Shown piece by piece: positions 1-13,104 of a stretch of 64,000 nt of DNA. The notes below the pieces were generated by a model. It worked only from the letters and a program-made list of their open reading frames with translations, did no database searches and was not told where the DNA came from. Position 1 is the stretch's first letter; each line of letters starts with the position of its first letter. A program made the position numbers and the translations under genes. Location: positions 1,943,922-2,007,921 of the forward strand of contig JAIUJO010000082.1 in NCBI GenBank assembly GCA_023846275.1, read 5' to 3'. The stretch comes from Vanilla planifolia. Taxonomy: Eukaryota; Streptophyta; Magnoliopsida; Asparagales; Orchidaceae.

Positions 1-850
1 TAAAATTAAAACATGTTGGTTTAATGATAAATTAGAAGTATAGCAAAGTTCTTATAGCTAATCATTCTTTAACACCAAGTTAATATAAGATGATATGCTA
101 AAACCCATTTTTTGGTCATCAATAATTGAAAAGTTCATATGTTCATGAAAAGATCCATATGAAGGCCTACCCAAAGGTGCTATAGATTTATAATAAAAAA
201 TCTTAGTAGTGCTGGAGAAGTAGAAACAATCCTAGAAGCTTAAGACATGCATTGATTGTTAACATAAGGGATGTTAACTTAAATAAAAAGGTCTTTTAAT
301 AACAAAAATCTAGAATACTCAAGTTAGTAGAGAAGTGTCATGGTGCACAATTGGAGTTTTAAGAATGATAAATTAGAAAATCACATCTTCATTGAGACAA
401 ACGAGAAATTTGGATTAGATGACAAATTTCCCAAAAGTTCGAATTTATCAATTAGGAGCTCTGCTAGAGATATGATGCTATTGTTAATACTGGTTAATAT
501 TTTGGGATCTCCCTTTTTTAACCCTTTCAATCTCCTTCTTAGGTTACCCTCAAAATCACAATATTATATTGAATATACACAACATGCTTCTTTATTAAAC
601 TAGCTTAATGGAAGCACTTTATTATTTTATTCAAATTAAATTACTAACAATATTGTGAGTATCACTATTTATATATATCTTAATGCTATAATGATAATTT
701 ATTAGGCTAGTATACAAAAAGATATTATTGGAAAAATGTGGAACATAATTAGAATTCTAAACTACATTTTAGAATTCCAAAATTCATGACAAATTATAAA
801 AAACATAATTTGATTTCAAGCAAAAATATTCAAAGAAATTAGGCAAAATT
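1..850. other. AT-rich non-coding DNA, no recognised gene
   Basis: I see no gene here. An 87-codon open frame at 340-603 (+) starts with ATG but shows no domain, signal peptide or repeat that I recognise, and nothing around it suggests a transcription unit. The stretch directly upstream of the primer-binding-site-like motif at 854 could hold the end of a decayed LTR, but I found no second copy in the window to prove that. Confidence 0.5.
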
Positions 851-853
851 AAT

Positions 854-1190
854 TTGGCATCAGAACCTCCTCAATTGACATGGGTTTTTTGAGTTTCGAT
901 CTAGTGAGTGGCAGGGAAGTGGCCTACATGAACAATGCAACATAGGTGGAGAGACACAATTACACATCAACTCTCATATGCAAGTTAGCATGAGCTAACG
1001 AGTCAACATGTGTTGATCTATCAAGAAATTTCTTGGATTACAAATCAACATTGGTCAGTGAATGTTCAGTAGATCAATGAGTTTGAAGAGTCAAGGTGGA
1101 TCTAGTTTCACACATGAATTAGCACTAGTACTCGTAAAGGCGAAAGACGACAGTGAGCAAAACAAAAAAGCAACGCAACACTTAATTTTA
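854..1190 (+). mobile_element. Primer-binding-site-like motif and leader of a decayed LTR element (candidate)
   Basis: At 854-866 the sequence tggcatcagaacc matches the plant initiator-Met primer-binding site (tggtatcagagcc) at 11 of 13 positions. The following 300 bp are visibly richer in G+C than their surroundings, as leader and early gag sequence of plant LTR elements often are. This is a fossil: no open gag frame follows, and no matching LTR pair was found. A chance match in AT-rich DNA remains possible. Confidence 0.35.
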
Positions 1191-3740
1191 ATCCTTTTTA
1201 ATGTCATTTTGAAAAATAGTTTTTGCTAATAGAGTTATTGTACAACTATAAGGCTATAATAGATAGCATTTAACATTAGATGTATCTAAAAAGATACTAA
1301 TTAATCTCCAAATGATGAAAAAATTATAAATCAAATTAACTTAAAAAATTGATAAAATGACAATTAAAAAGTGCAGCAAAGAAGGGTCAATTGTACTTGG
1401 CCCCCATAAAAGGAATGATATCAGAGGCTAATTAAAAGTTGGGATGCCAAACTTTGAATGGCTCTAAGTCCATGCAAGATTAGTATTCATTAGAACCTCT
1501 ATATGATGTGTAGAATGCTACTATGTCAAAACTATACTAAAGTTTTTTAATTGTAAGAACAAAACTATTCAATGATCATTTTAATGCCTCAACTACAACC
1601 TATTTGATAATTCTAAAGCAAAAACAATTCTACAATTTTCTCTTCAAAGAAGAAATAATGCCTAATTTGGTTACATATGATGTCTGGCATGGCATGAATG
1701 TAGATATCAAAAACTTATATAGCTTTTTGAGCTATGTTGATGATAGAAATGATCCCTATAGTTTCCTTAGTAATGGAATACATGACTTTATTGGTATGGT
1801 AATAAGAAAATGAAGATTTTAGGTTTTGAAAATGAATAAATAGATGATAAGTAATTTCACTGGTGAATGATTATATTGAACATAAGTTATATAATTCTAT
1901 TTATATTTGTTAAAAGTAGTTGACAGCTTCTAAAATCATTTAATCAACTTTTCCACCATTATTAGATATTGAAGTCACAATAGTTATAATTTTTTACTTA
2001 AAATGCATTATTATTTTTATCAAGACTTCTAAAGGTTGTGGTTCATATGCTAACAAGTTACCATTCAATGTTATGGAGTGCCTTATTGAAGTATTAGTAT
2101 TGCCAATTACATCTATTTGATCAAATGAGTCTCATGCATAAAGGTAACAATAATGAGCATGATTAATTCGACATAAGTTATGCATTGAAATTGTATAGCA
2201 CACATAAGAGTGCAATGACTAGTCTTGCTCTAAGGAACTATCATATTGTATGATGAGAACCATATCAAAAAATATTTTATGAAAAGATTGATGAAGTGAT
2301 AAACCAAGCTAATTGAGGAATTGAGCCAAAAAAACTAAGACAATATGTGTCAATGAAAAGTTTGATTAATGTATTAATGTATTATGGTAACTAAAATATT
2401 TGACACAAATCAAAGGGATTTTAGAGAGATCCAAATTGTCCATGCCATGACACATATTTAGCTGATGACAATCTTACACTAAAGTAAGATATCATGTACT
2501 ACATTGATGGATTTTGTGATTGTATGATGTAGGAAAAACAAATTAGAGTCAACGTATTTGTCTAATTTTTTGCAATGAGTGGTACTATTATAATGACCCT
2601 GACACATAGAGGAATAATAAAAGATAGATCTGATTGATTAGCCTCAAGAAATGTTCTGAGAAGATGATAATCTTGATGTGAAATGTTATACTAGACAAAT
2701 TAAGGAATCATAATACACATGCTAAGAAATTGTTCCCAATTGGAGTAATCCAAATTGAGTATTGATACATTATTAAAATGTTTTGGACAAATCTGAAAGA
2801 TCTATTTTGGGTAGCTTACTTAGCTATGATGGTACTTCTTACGAAGAAAGATATAATTAAATGTTGGGTTGAGTTCAATAACCATACATGGTGACATAGT
2901 TGATAAGTGTCATTGTATTTGTTTAGTCATTAATGAACAAATTAGTACGATTGAAAGAAATGATAAAGGCGGAAGGAATCCCAAGACAGTCTCTAATGAT
3001 TCCAAATAAATAGAGATTCTAATGTGTTATCTAATTAAGTCTATCAAACTGAATTGGTGTCATTGAACAAGTCTTTACATAAGGTTGATTTGGATGATGT
3101 GTTGGCCAATGAATGTAGGAGTACTACATGATGACGATGCAAAAACATGCTTTGTTATTAGAACTATTGAATATTTACATTAGCTATTACATCAAATGAG
3201 ACAGAAATTACTGAGAAAGAGATGGCTTCTTTTCTCATTCTTTGCATATCTTATTCCTAAAAAGTACAATAATTTGATAGGTAGCTTCTTAATAAACAAA
3301 ATTTCTATTGCATTAATACTACCAAAGAAATTATTGTGATAGCAATATATTATTTAATAAATTTACTTTAGCAAAAGTACCCAAAATTTAATAAACCTTC
3401 CTTTTGTATAATGTCTTACTTTTCAACATAAAGGGTATAGTTAGTTCTTAGTAGCTTGATGCCTTAATATCATGTTCAAATTACACAAAATTAAGACAAT
3501 TTTAATGATGGATCTCTTTTTGCAAGTAATAGATAAATAGACATCCATTGTAAGAGACTAAAGTTTCACTATTATAGGGCAACATTTCTAACAAAGTATA
3601 GGTGTATTGGTTGTAGTACTTATAATGTTAAAAATTAAAAATTAAGTATATTTTCTTCACATGTTGATATGTAAATAATGTGCTCTTAGTTTATATATGC
3701 AAACAACTCTATTAATAGTGTAGATCTTTGCTGGGATTTA
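1191..3740. other. Decayed sequence without recognisable genes
   Basis: About 2.5 kb with somewhat higher complexity than the AT deserts further on, as expected for old, mutated coding repeats. A 69-codon frame at 1,604-1,813 (+) has no recognisable domain. I could not assign any part of this stretch to a repeat family. Confidence 0.45.
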
Positions 3741-3749
3741 AGATTATTG

Positions 3750-4470
3750 ATGGTGAACAATTTCATCTTCCCGAAATAGAAAATGCAATAAAAAATCTTT
3801 CCAATGGTTCGAAAATATAAAGGCCATTCCTCTGGAGAAAACCCTAATGAAACATGATTTTCTCAAAGCCTTTCTAAAGTGGTGGAGCAACATATGAAGA
3901 AGTTCTTGTTATACCAATCCTTATTACTTATCATTTCTCAAGCCGCATTTAAATCTAATTTTAGGAAACTTAGATTCCAAAGCACTTGGATTGAAAGTAT
4001 ATAATTCTCTCTAGTTGTCACTCAAAATTGCAGTCAACCAATTTCTTGGTTAGGAATGTAGGCCCTAGTTTAGAAGCTGAAGAGAGCTAAAACCCACCTT
4101 AAACAATAGAGTAAAACATAAATTTGGTAATATATTTTTGAAGATTGAAGAAGAAGAATACCATGTTATAAAGAAGGAAAATAACTTCAAAGAGTTATAG
4201 ATGAGTTATCATTGGTACAACTAACAAAGCTTAAGATGAACAAACCATTGTTGCTAAAATGTAGATGTATGGAGAAAAAATAAATCAAATTATATCTTAA
4301 CTTCTCAATAGTATTACTAATTTTTAGAAAGTGTGATAAATGGTATTTTTTGGGGTAATAGTGATTTGGTGAGCAAGCACCATTTAGTTAGTTAGAACAA
4401 GATAGCTTCCCCTATAAAAAGTATGAATTATGGGTAAAAAAATTAAAGGGTATTATTGATGTATATAGTG
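3750..4470 (+). mobile_element. Plant L1-like LINE ORF2 remnant (reverse transcriptase, 5' and 3' pieces)
   Basis: Two short translated stretches on the plus strand resemble plant L1 ORF2. Near 3,770-3,810 a peptide reads PEIENAIKNLSNG, like the segment of non-LTR reverse transcriptases just before the conserved GxDGIP block. At 4,341-4,440 a stretch resembles the plant L1 sequence after the palm domain, of the type 'WG..S..VSKHHLVSW.KIASPIK'. The two are only about 0.55 kb apart, whereas an intact element would have roughly 1.5 kb between them, so the middle is deleted. Stops and frame shifts are frequent, so this is a dead copy. The 3' piece is the stronger of the two matches. Confidence 0.42.
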
Positions 4471-5915
4471 TAAACCTTTTTTAAAAGCTCTACCCCTTAA
4501 ACATTATCTATTTTACATACTTAAGATGCATGTTCCTTTATAGAAAATGTTGTGGAGCATGCTCAATGACTTGGAAACAAATATAAAGAACCATCTCACT
4601 GTTTTGTATTTTATGATACTTGGAACAAAATAGACAAGAATTGTAAATAGGTCATCAATTCAGGATGAGATAAGCTTTGAGTTAATTATTTTCCTTATTC
4701 ATGAGAAAACAAAATGTGGAATAATTATCGACCTTCCAAAGTATCTCTGTTAATGTGAAGGCTCCTAAATAACTAATTACCTCATGATTACTTGACGATG
4801 TTGAATGTCAATTTATAGACAAATGCAATTTTTGAGCTAATAAGGACTCCCAAATGAATCTTATGGAGCCTCTTTGTAATGAATCTTGGCATAAAACAAA
4901 CTAAACATCGTGATTCACGAAATGTTTCTATAAGGATGGATTTGTAGTCACACAAATCAATAGCTATTAAGAATTTATTGTTCTACCATCTCTCATTTGC
5001 TACAATATCTGCATGTTAAAATTCAAAACTGTTTAATGAGCAGATATTCCTAATGATTTTCTTAATATAGTTAAGTATAACACTTATGAATTTTAAAATA
5101 TTGCTTAATTATGTGAAGAAGTTCAATAGATGCTCAAATGGTAAAATATACAAATGCTTTATTTATTTTTTGAGATTAATTGAATAATAAAAAAAGATGT
5201 TTAATGGACTCCCCAAGTAGTGGATTTAGAAAAACTAAATTCTAGTGGACAGACATGAAATAACCTAGGCTCTATAAGTTGTAATAGTGTGATTTGAGAC
5301 TACTTGGTAGAGCTATTAAAGCACTCTTAATTTACATAGAATTTGAAAAATATATAGGTTTAAGCCATTAAAATACTAATTGGTATAAATTTATGTGACA
5401 ATATGAAGTTATAAAAACATCACTATAGAATCAAACAATTAATCAATCTCTATAATGATTCAAAAAAGGATTGGAATCCCCTATTGTATCTTAATCCAAC
5501 TAAATAGTATGAATCAATTTCTTTGCAAAGTAGTTAAATTATAACACATATTCAGGGAAGGAAATATAGCAATAAACAAGTAGGCTTAAATAGCTAGTAA
5601 CTGTATTCATTTGAGGTTCTAAATTCATAACAAATCCAAATGTCTAAAAGATTGAATTAAGTTTGATGAGAAGAGGTGTTCATATATTACATATGGAAAG
5701 TCATCCAACTAATTCCTACATAATCAAATGTATGGAACGCATTCACACAATCATTATGGCTGACTTGAATTTCTTCTTATGGAAATTACTAAGCATTTGA
5801 GCCTAAAAGTAATGAACTAAAATCATGAAAAAACCACTTTATTCTATCATATATCTTTAAATTTAGGATAAGAAATAAATTTTGATACACTACTTTGGTT
5901 GTCGTAACTATTGTC
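4471..5915. other. No recognised feature
   Basis: AT-rich, no open frame above 60 codons, and no sequence family recognised. It may hold the decayed 3' end of the LINE remnant to its left. Confidence 0.4.
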
Positions 5916-5969
5916 AAGTTAATCATATTCTAAAAAAAAAAAAAAAAAAAAAAAGTTAATCATATTCTA
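5916..5969 (+). repeat. Poly(A) tract flanked by a 17-bp direct repeat
   Basis: The 17-mer aagttaatcatattcta occurs at 5,916-5,932 and again, identically, at 5,953-5,969. A run of 23 A (5,932-5,954) joins the two. A direct repeat of this length around an A-tract is the pattern left by target-primed reverse transcription with a target-site duplication, as made by LINEs and the SINEs they mobilise. Here nothing but the A-tail would remain of the insert. Replication slippage or a local duplication followed by A-tract growth would give the same picture. The two copies are identical, so the event is young compared with the surrounding decay. Confidence 0.6.
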
Positions 5970-6230
5970 CAAAAAAAGGTATGACTTCTTAGTAAGGAAA
6001 TCAATGTCCATATAATGTCTCAATTTTACAAATGATAACCATTCTTTTTATATCTAAGATCATGATTTTTTTTGTATAAAAAAGAATACTAATCGAACCC
6101 ATTCTAATATATTCCTATCAAACTTGAAATTGATTATAGCACAGTTATAATCTATAATGTCTACATTTTGAAATTCTTGAAAGCTTCTTTTGGTCATTTT
6201 AGGCAAATCACTTTTTTGACATTCCATTTA
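5970..6230. other. No recognised feature
   Basis: Short AT-rich spacer between the poly(A) insertion-like tract and the LINE ORF1 remnant. I see nothing in it. Confidence 0.4.
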
Positions 6231-6239
6231 GTGTTTTTT

Positions 6240-7420
6240 TATTGACTTATCACTATTAGCCACTGTGAAGCCATTCAACTCTATCCTAGAAAACTTGAGT
6301 GTCTTTGCTTTTCCTGAAGTTCTTTTTTCAAGGTTTTGAGATATTGAATATCTACTTGTTGTTTGTGCTACCAGCCCTTCCTAAGTTTCCAATTAGATTG
6401 ATATTGTTTACTATTTTTTTTACAATTGCTAATTGAAATTTATCATAATATCATTAAATAGATGATTAACAATATAATTAGGTTGTTTTATTATTTTTTG
6501 TGATGTAGTGGGGTACTGATATTATTTTATAAAATGATGGATACCAAAGTTTGAAGTTTCACATTACTTATTACTTCACTAATTGTGAGTGTCTCATCTT
6601 CTCTATCACTTACTTTGAAGGGTTTAGAACTTTTTTTCTTGCTTGTATTGCATTGTCTAGAATCCTTGTCTATAGTTACTTTGATAATATTTGGGAAAAT
6701 TTTCATTAGTTAATTTATTTCAATGGGCCATTGTTGCATCTTATCATTCTAGACATTCTAAAATCTAAAGAAAGATTTTTAGTAAGATTGACCAAAACAA
6801 AGACTAGTTCCCAAGGGAACCTTGTTAAGCTTATTATAATAAAAATACTTCTAATGATTTGTTAAATATTAAACTTATTCAGAATAGGGCCTATGTGTTT
6901 ACCAAATTTATTGGATGGCACTTCAATAAGATCCACACAAGAGCTTATAAAGGTTTAGTATTGAGCTAAAAAGTAGGAAACATTTGAGGACTCTCATTTG
7001 AAAACCTACAATTTTCTAAATATTGTACATCCAAAATCAAATGTTTTCTAATTCTACTGAATATCTTTGGAGCACATTCTTACCTCTTCATGATAGATTT
7101 AATGTGGCCAATAGTTTTGAATTCATACTCTTTGAAATTCAATATTGGGCCATCTAACTAAAAATGTTACCTATTAAAGTGAGTTCAAAAGGAGTAATCT
7201 CTCTAGAGATATCATCCTCATCAATCATGACCTTTCCTTCAAACTTTCAAAAAGTCATTATCTTTATAATGATTAGTGAGGGTAAAAAACTTTCCTAAAT
7301 TCACTAATAAAGATGGGCCATAAGGCTAATGCGCATGAGATATTCCCAATAAGGGAGAGGAGTATACTTATAAGAGAGTGTCCCAAAAATCATGTTGGAA
7401 GTGTCATCTTGTTTACAGAA
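6240..7420 (-). mobile_element. Plant L1-like LINE ORF1 remnant (DUF4283-like)
   Basis: Read on the minus strand, 7,420 down to about 6,780 contains short peptides resembling the DUF4283 domain that forms the N-terminal part of plant L1 ORF1. One stretch, around 7,130-7,200, resembles the domain's '(F)ELTLIGN' strand; further down, around 6,890-6,960, another resembles the 'WVSFP.LP..F......IG' part. The region 6,240-6,420 read on the same strand is lysine/glutamine-rich and could be the basic linker of ORF1. The frame is interrupted throughout. A cellular DUF4283 gene is not excluded, but the decay and the LINE pieces elsewhere in the window favour a transposon origin. Confidence 0.4.
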
Positions 7421-9714
7421 AACTTCAAGAATTATATCTCCTCACTATCTCATTGATCATTGTTTGTGATCTTCTTTTGAAACTTGTATCAAAAAGCACT
7501 TTTTCTTAATTAAAAAAAATCAAGAATGCCTAAAATGATGGAATTAATCCTTAGGAATGATTAATTTAAAATTTATTAAAATGAAATATTTGCTCAAAAT
7601 TGTTCATTTTCTTTGTTTGTTTTTTTAGCTTGGTCACATGTCCTTTATAGTGTTAGCTCTTCATTTCAAATATCAACTTGTTTACCTATGCTTTATTAAT
7701 TTCCTTCTTTTTAATTTACTCCTTATAGTACATTTGAGTTTTTTATATTCATCTTAAGCAAATGAGCTCTTTCCATCCTACTGATAGTGTTTCAACATGT
7801 GAGTGAGTGAATTATTGAGAAATAATTTTATTTTTTTTCTCACAAAAATATTTTAAAAAAATGTTTAAAAACCTTTATAATAGGCTTAAACAAATATCTA
7901 AAAGTAATTTTTTGGAAATTTAAATTTTTATTTAAAATATGTTAATTTCTTTTTAATAATAAAATTTTAAGGAAATTATGAAAGAGGAAGGCTAACAAAA
8001 AGTTCACAGTACACTTAAGTATTTTTTAGTTGATTCAGCCTAAAATCAAACTTATGTCTACTCCCAGAAAATCCAAGACATAAAAAAATAATATATATAA
8101 GTATTTTACTAAAAATGGGAACGCTAAACTATCAAAATAATTAAAAAGCAAAAAAAATACGCAATAATGGTCTTATAAGGAAGTAAGATTTTTAGAAAAA
8201 TGAATGAAAAGTGGCAATTAAAATCTATACAAAGTAATTCCAACACTTAAGAAATGTTGTACAAAGACAAAGTATTTTAATTTAATAAAATAAAAAGGAG
8301 GAAATTAGGGCTTTGTTGTTTTTAAGAAAGAATAACTAGTTGGTGAAGAAGGACACAACGTATAAACGTAATGATGAGTACTAGCTGCTAATGGCTTTAA
8401 TGTCATTACTTCAAATGATTCATTATAATTTTTTAAAAATATGATAAATTTATTTTGATTAATAACTACCTAATTTATACATTTTCTAATAGAAAAACTT
8501 TTTTATCGAACTAACCATATGATGTTTTTAATTAATAGATATTTTTCAATTAAAAAGATAATATTTTTTAATTAAAAGTTATAACAACTAATAAATATTT
8601 TTTGACATAGTAATTGCATAGAAGCTACATGATTAAAGGAATCTTTGAATGCTTGATTGCAAAAAATACACAAATAGTTAGTTAGAACCATGGTAAGGTA
8701 GTTTAGATATTTGGATTTCATATGAATTATGATCTAATGACTAAATTTAATTTTACTTATGAATCAAATGCATACCGTGCAATCATTTAATGGAGCAATC
8801 AGGCAGTTAGTAGAATTAATGCTTAAAAAAGGTTATTATCAGAATGATCATTTGATTGTAAAATTGCATGATTAGACAACTCACATAGCTACAATAATCT
8901 AGAATTTATCTATGAGGAAAAAGCTTTAAATTTATCTCCTAAATGATGTATTTGCTATTATTTTGTTCTCCTTATAAGACATTTTGTTTGCTTTAGAAGT
9001 AGTTTGATTTTAGGGTTTGTACACCAAGTTTACGAAAAACATAGTTACAACACTTCCAATAACATGATTAATTGATCTATGAATGCAGAGAGTAGTGCCT
9101 TGACTAAAGATAATTTCATCTATGTTTGGGAGTAATGCCTCAAGTCAATTATCGTAGCAAATGGGTTCAACATTAATGCTCTATGTGTAAAAATTGTTAC
9201 ATAACTTTAGCTTAGTTTATTCGAGTGGAATTGGTTTTTTTAATTTTTTTAAAATTTAATTAATTATTATGGAAAAAAAATAATAAAAGTAAAGAAAATT
9301 GATACCTAAGATTATCATGATATGATTTCGAAGATATTAAAAACTACAATATTTATTTTTTTAATTCATTAATTTAAATTTCAATTTAATGTTTTTAGCT
9401 CTTCTAGATTATTTAAATTAAGCATATATTCTAAATCATGATTTTAGAAGTTCTTAACATCTCTTTAAAGGTCATCTTCTTCACTTATTTATAAAAAATA
9501 AATCAAAGCTTTATAATTAAATTAAAATCTCTCATTATTTGGTTATTATCATCAAAATCTCTTTGATCTTACACTGGGTCATTGGGATAACAACATTGAC
9601 CATTTTATAATATAGCAAAAGTAAACCTTCAAAGGTAAAAATAAACTTCTAATGTATATGTTCAATCGATCATATAACTAATTTTTTTAATAAAAAAGAT
9701 TCAATTGTACACAC
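7421..9714. other. AT-rich DNA, no gene recognised
   Basis: No open frame above 60 codons and no repeat family recognised. There are local T-rich stretches around 7,830-7,990 and A/T homopolymer runs around 9,230-9,300. Confidence 0.45.
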
Positions 9715-9745
9715 ATAGCACACACACACACATATATTTTTGTAT
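9715..9745. repeat. Short CA/TA microsatellite
   Basis: A run of CA dinucleotides, followed by a few TA units, at about 9,718-9,738. Short simple repeat with no other feature beside it. Confidence 0.8.
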
Positions 9746-10680
9746 ATGCACACATCATTTTTTCTTAGCCTAACTCTCAAATGATCTTACACTTAAAACT
9801 TAAGTTTTAAAAAATGGTCATGTATAGCCAAATTCTAAAAAATCACATTATCATATTGTACTTGCAAGTTTCAAGAAAAATATTATCATGCCAAGAATCT
9901 AAAACTTTTTCGCATTCACAGACCAAAACATAAACAAAATGTCCAAAAATTTAATAAAACCATTATATTCTGATCCAATCTAAGTATCATGAATAACTAC
10001 CAAAGTTTGATAAAAAAAATAACTAATAAGTGCCAAGTCTAATAAGACACTATGATATAGTCCTATATCCAATAATGTATAATTGATGAGAAACAAGTAT
10101 CAAATCTATTATTATTGTTGATGAAAGAAATGAAATTATTTATCCAACTAATTCACTAGCTCTAACAATCTCTAACTAAATTCCTACTCAAATTTTAACT
10201 TGATCTTGCCATAAAGGGAGAGCAAGGAGCCTTAGCAAGTAATCTTTGAGCCATACAATAATTCTATTAAGCCTAATAAGAAATATTAATGTAACAACGA
10301 AATAAATCTTACGAATGAATGAAATTAGTTTCTAATGAACAAAATGATATAATCATCTACAAACTAATATTATATATATTGCCTTACATTGTGACTAACC
10401 AGATACGCAGCATCCACTTCATGATATAATATAATTTCCTATTAATAAGAATCATGATATGCCATGCTACTTTTTCAAACATTGTAATCTACCATTTGAC
10501 GTAGTAATGACAATCACATGGACATCCATGTAGGATTGTAAGAGCCTTTAAGAACCACCAGTGGTTTGCCATAGAAGAAAGCACATCATTGGATTTCTTT
10601 ATGGAACTAAATGTGTAGTTGTTTTCTTCTGGGACTATTCATACAATGGCTTGCTGCAAATTCTAGAGGCTTATATAATG
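9746..10680. other. AT-rich DNA, no gene recognised
   Basis: I see no open frame, RNA gene or repeat family in this stretch. Confidence 0.4.
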
Positions 10681-11700
10681 AAATGTAATACTCCGGCTAT
10701 AGGCTTAACTATTTAAATTTAACGAACACTAAGCCAAGAGAGTGGGCTAGCTAACTTCTCTATCTCCTTAGCTACTATCAATAATTTAGAGTCCACCTTA
10801 TTTAATTGACTTAGGGTTCTTACTAAATCCTAATTTAATTATCTAGAAATTCTTAGCCCATTTTTATTTTAATTTATCATGTCTATCTCATAATGGCTTG
10901 GCTTTTAACCTTAGATTCTATATTTAACTAATTGTTAGTGCAGTTAAGTCATGATTCACACAAGCATCACTAGTGACCCTTATGATCCCAAGGCAATCAA
11001 TTGTCATCATAATGATCATAATGCCTTCCCCAAGCCTACATAAATTCCTCAGATCACCATTAAGGGTGTCATCATGTAACTTAAGAGCCTAAACAAAATT
11101 ACTTATGGCCTTACCAAAATAACATATCCTATGAAAGGTATGGCCAACATCTTTACCCTTTACTTATATGGCCAAATCTAGCACAACCTTATGTCTTATT
11201 CCAAGCTCTTCCACTTTCTAGAAAGGTCTTGGTTGATAGCCTAACTAACCAAAGCTTAATTTTCATTATTCATAAAGGTTCACCAATGGTTTTTCGTTAG
11301 CCTATAATAAATATCTTTTATTATAGCTTCCTTTTCTATTAACTTTTTGTACCCTATAAGCATGGCCCCACACCAATGCTTAACTTACATATTCATACCC
11401 AATAACCTTAAAGTCACAATTTTATTATGCTATGGTTTATGAATTATCCATAAAACCTTTACCATAATGTCTAACCTTAATCTTAACACTTTTAGTCATA
11501 ACAAACTTTTTGGTTGCTAATCATACGCCTACATAGCTTAGCCATCTTCTAAGGCTTTATACTAAGCCGTCCATGACTTTCTAGGTACTTACCAAGAACC
11601 ACACAAATATTAAAAATCATTTATGTTCTCTTGAGGGTTGAATCAATGCCTCCTATAACTTAGGCAAGCACATGGTTCCATGCTGCACAAGTAGGCCCTA
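10681..11700. other. GC-richer compositional block, origin unknown
   Basis: For about 1 kb the base composition shifts: C-rich words such as cctta, gcccca and aagcctac become frequent on the plus strand, and homopolymer A/T runs nearly vanish. Both edges are fairly sharp, near atactccggc at the left and gtaggccctag at the right. There is no open frame above 60 codons. A plausible reading is a non-coding LTR or the non-coding internal part of a retroelement that inserted later than its AT-rich neighbours, but no second copy lies in the window. Confidence 0.4.
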
Positions 11701-13091
11701 GACAAAAAAATTGTTGATGACAACATTATCTAGAGTTTTTGTTACATATTTTCATGTGTCTTTAAATTGTTAATTACTTAATCTATGGAATAACATATCT
11801 CACATTACATTTCATATATTATTTTCCATTATTTTTGTGATAAAGTATCGATTTATACCATGTCATGCTATCATCCAAACTTGTGAGTTATTTTAAACAT
11901 AATGGTAGTGCCTCACATCAAAAATACATTTCAAAATATAAGTTTATTTAAAAAAATAATAATAAAGTCTCAATGACATAAACTTCGTTGTTCATCAACG
12001 CACGAAACTCTGTCTATTCATGTAATAATCAGGAAGTAAAAATTACATTCTATATATGTCGTCAAACATCAATTATACTTAGAAAGAAGAAGAATAGCAC
12101 TTAAGATCCTAACTCTTAACAATATATATTAAAACAAAGGGCTATTATGTCAAGGTTATGAGGGTTATATTTAGTAAAATTTTGTTCTCCATCATTTTAA
12201 AATTTTTTAACAATTATCATGATAATCTTTGCTTAATACATAAATTGTTAGACAACCAACATAAATAACCAAATTGGCATAAAATTTATCATGCTTTTCA
12301 CATACCAGAAAAGAAATAAACTTTTAAAAAATATTTAATTTTAGCAAATAGTTAATGATGATATATGTGCAAAAAGCATAAAAATTTTAAAATCATTGGA
12401 AAAAGAGATGCATTATTAAAAAATATTATTTTGAATAAACACTTGGTAAAAGTTTCTTGATAATATATGCTAAAAAAATTCTCATTGTAAAAAAAATTAA
12501 ACATTTCATAAAAAAGAAAAAATGATTAAGAAAATGGTACACATAAAATGATAAAGTCCATGTGATCTTTAAATAAAATATTCTCAAAATGAAAGTGAAG
12601 ACTAATTTGTAACATAAATAGATAACTATGAATCTATTTAAACATCTGGAATATTTAAAAGTAAGTCCATAAAAATTGAATAAACAATGTCAACTTGTAA
12701 TGTTTGTTCGCACCACAAAATCATAATGAATAAGGCTCATGATTGAGATGGAAGAGGCCTTTTAACCTTGTTGGTTAGGTTTTCCATTTCTCCATGAAAT
12801 GTCACTTTTTATTTTTGGTGAATTGGTGTGACTAGTTTTAAGATGTGTATTTATGTACCTACAATGATTCATTGGTGTTTATGTGAATTGGTGAAATTAA
12901 ATTATTGTTTTATTTCAGATTTATATTAATACCTAAAAATGCTTTTATGTAATTAGAATATGGAGATTAGTAGTTGGATGTGTTATTTCTTAATCATGAA
13001 GGTAATTTTATTCATGCTCACACTCATGAAGAAGTGGGCTTGTCCTCTATCACATTCCCTTTTTTTCAAACTTTATTTTTTCTATATACTT
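11701..13091. other. AT-rich DNA; right part may be a decayed LTR
   Basis: No gene. The last 400 bp directly precede a primer-binding-site-like motif at 13,092 and so could be an LTR end, but no partner LTR was found in the window. Confidence 0.3.
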
Positions 13092-13104
13092 TGGTATAAG
13101 AGTT
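13092..13104 (+). other. Primer-binding-site-like motif (candidate)
   Basis: tggtataagagtt resembles the initiator-Met primer-binding site tggtatcagagcc; ten of the first twelve bases match. Directly upstream is a T-rich stretch like a U5 end, and downstream the text continues with a short leader-like sequence. No gag-like frame follows. It is a weak candidate and could be chance. Confidence 0.28.

Noticed and set aside
340-603. 87-codon frame with a normal ATG
   Set aside because: No recognisable domain, no neighbours, and a length expected by chance in 64 kb. Kept only as a remark.
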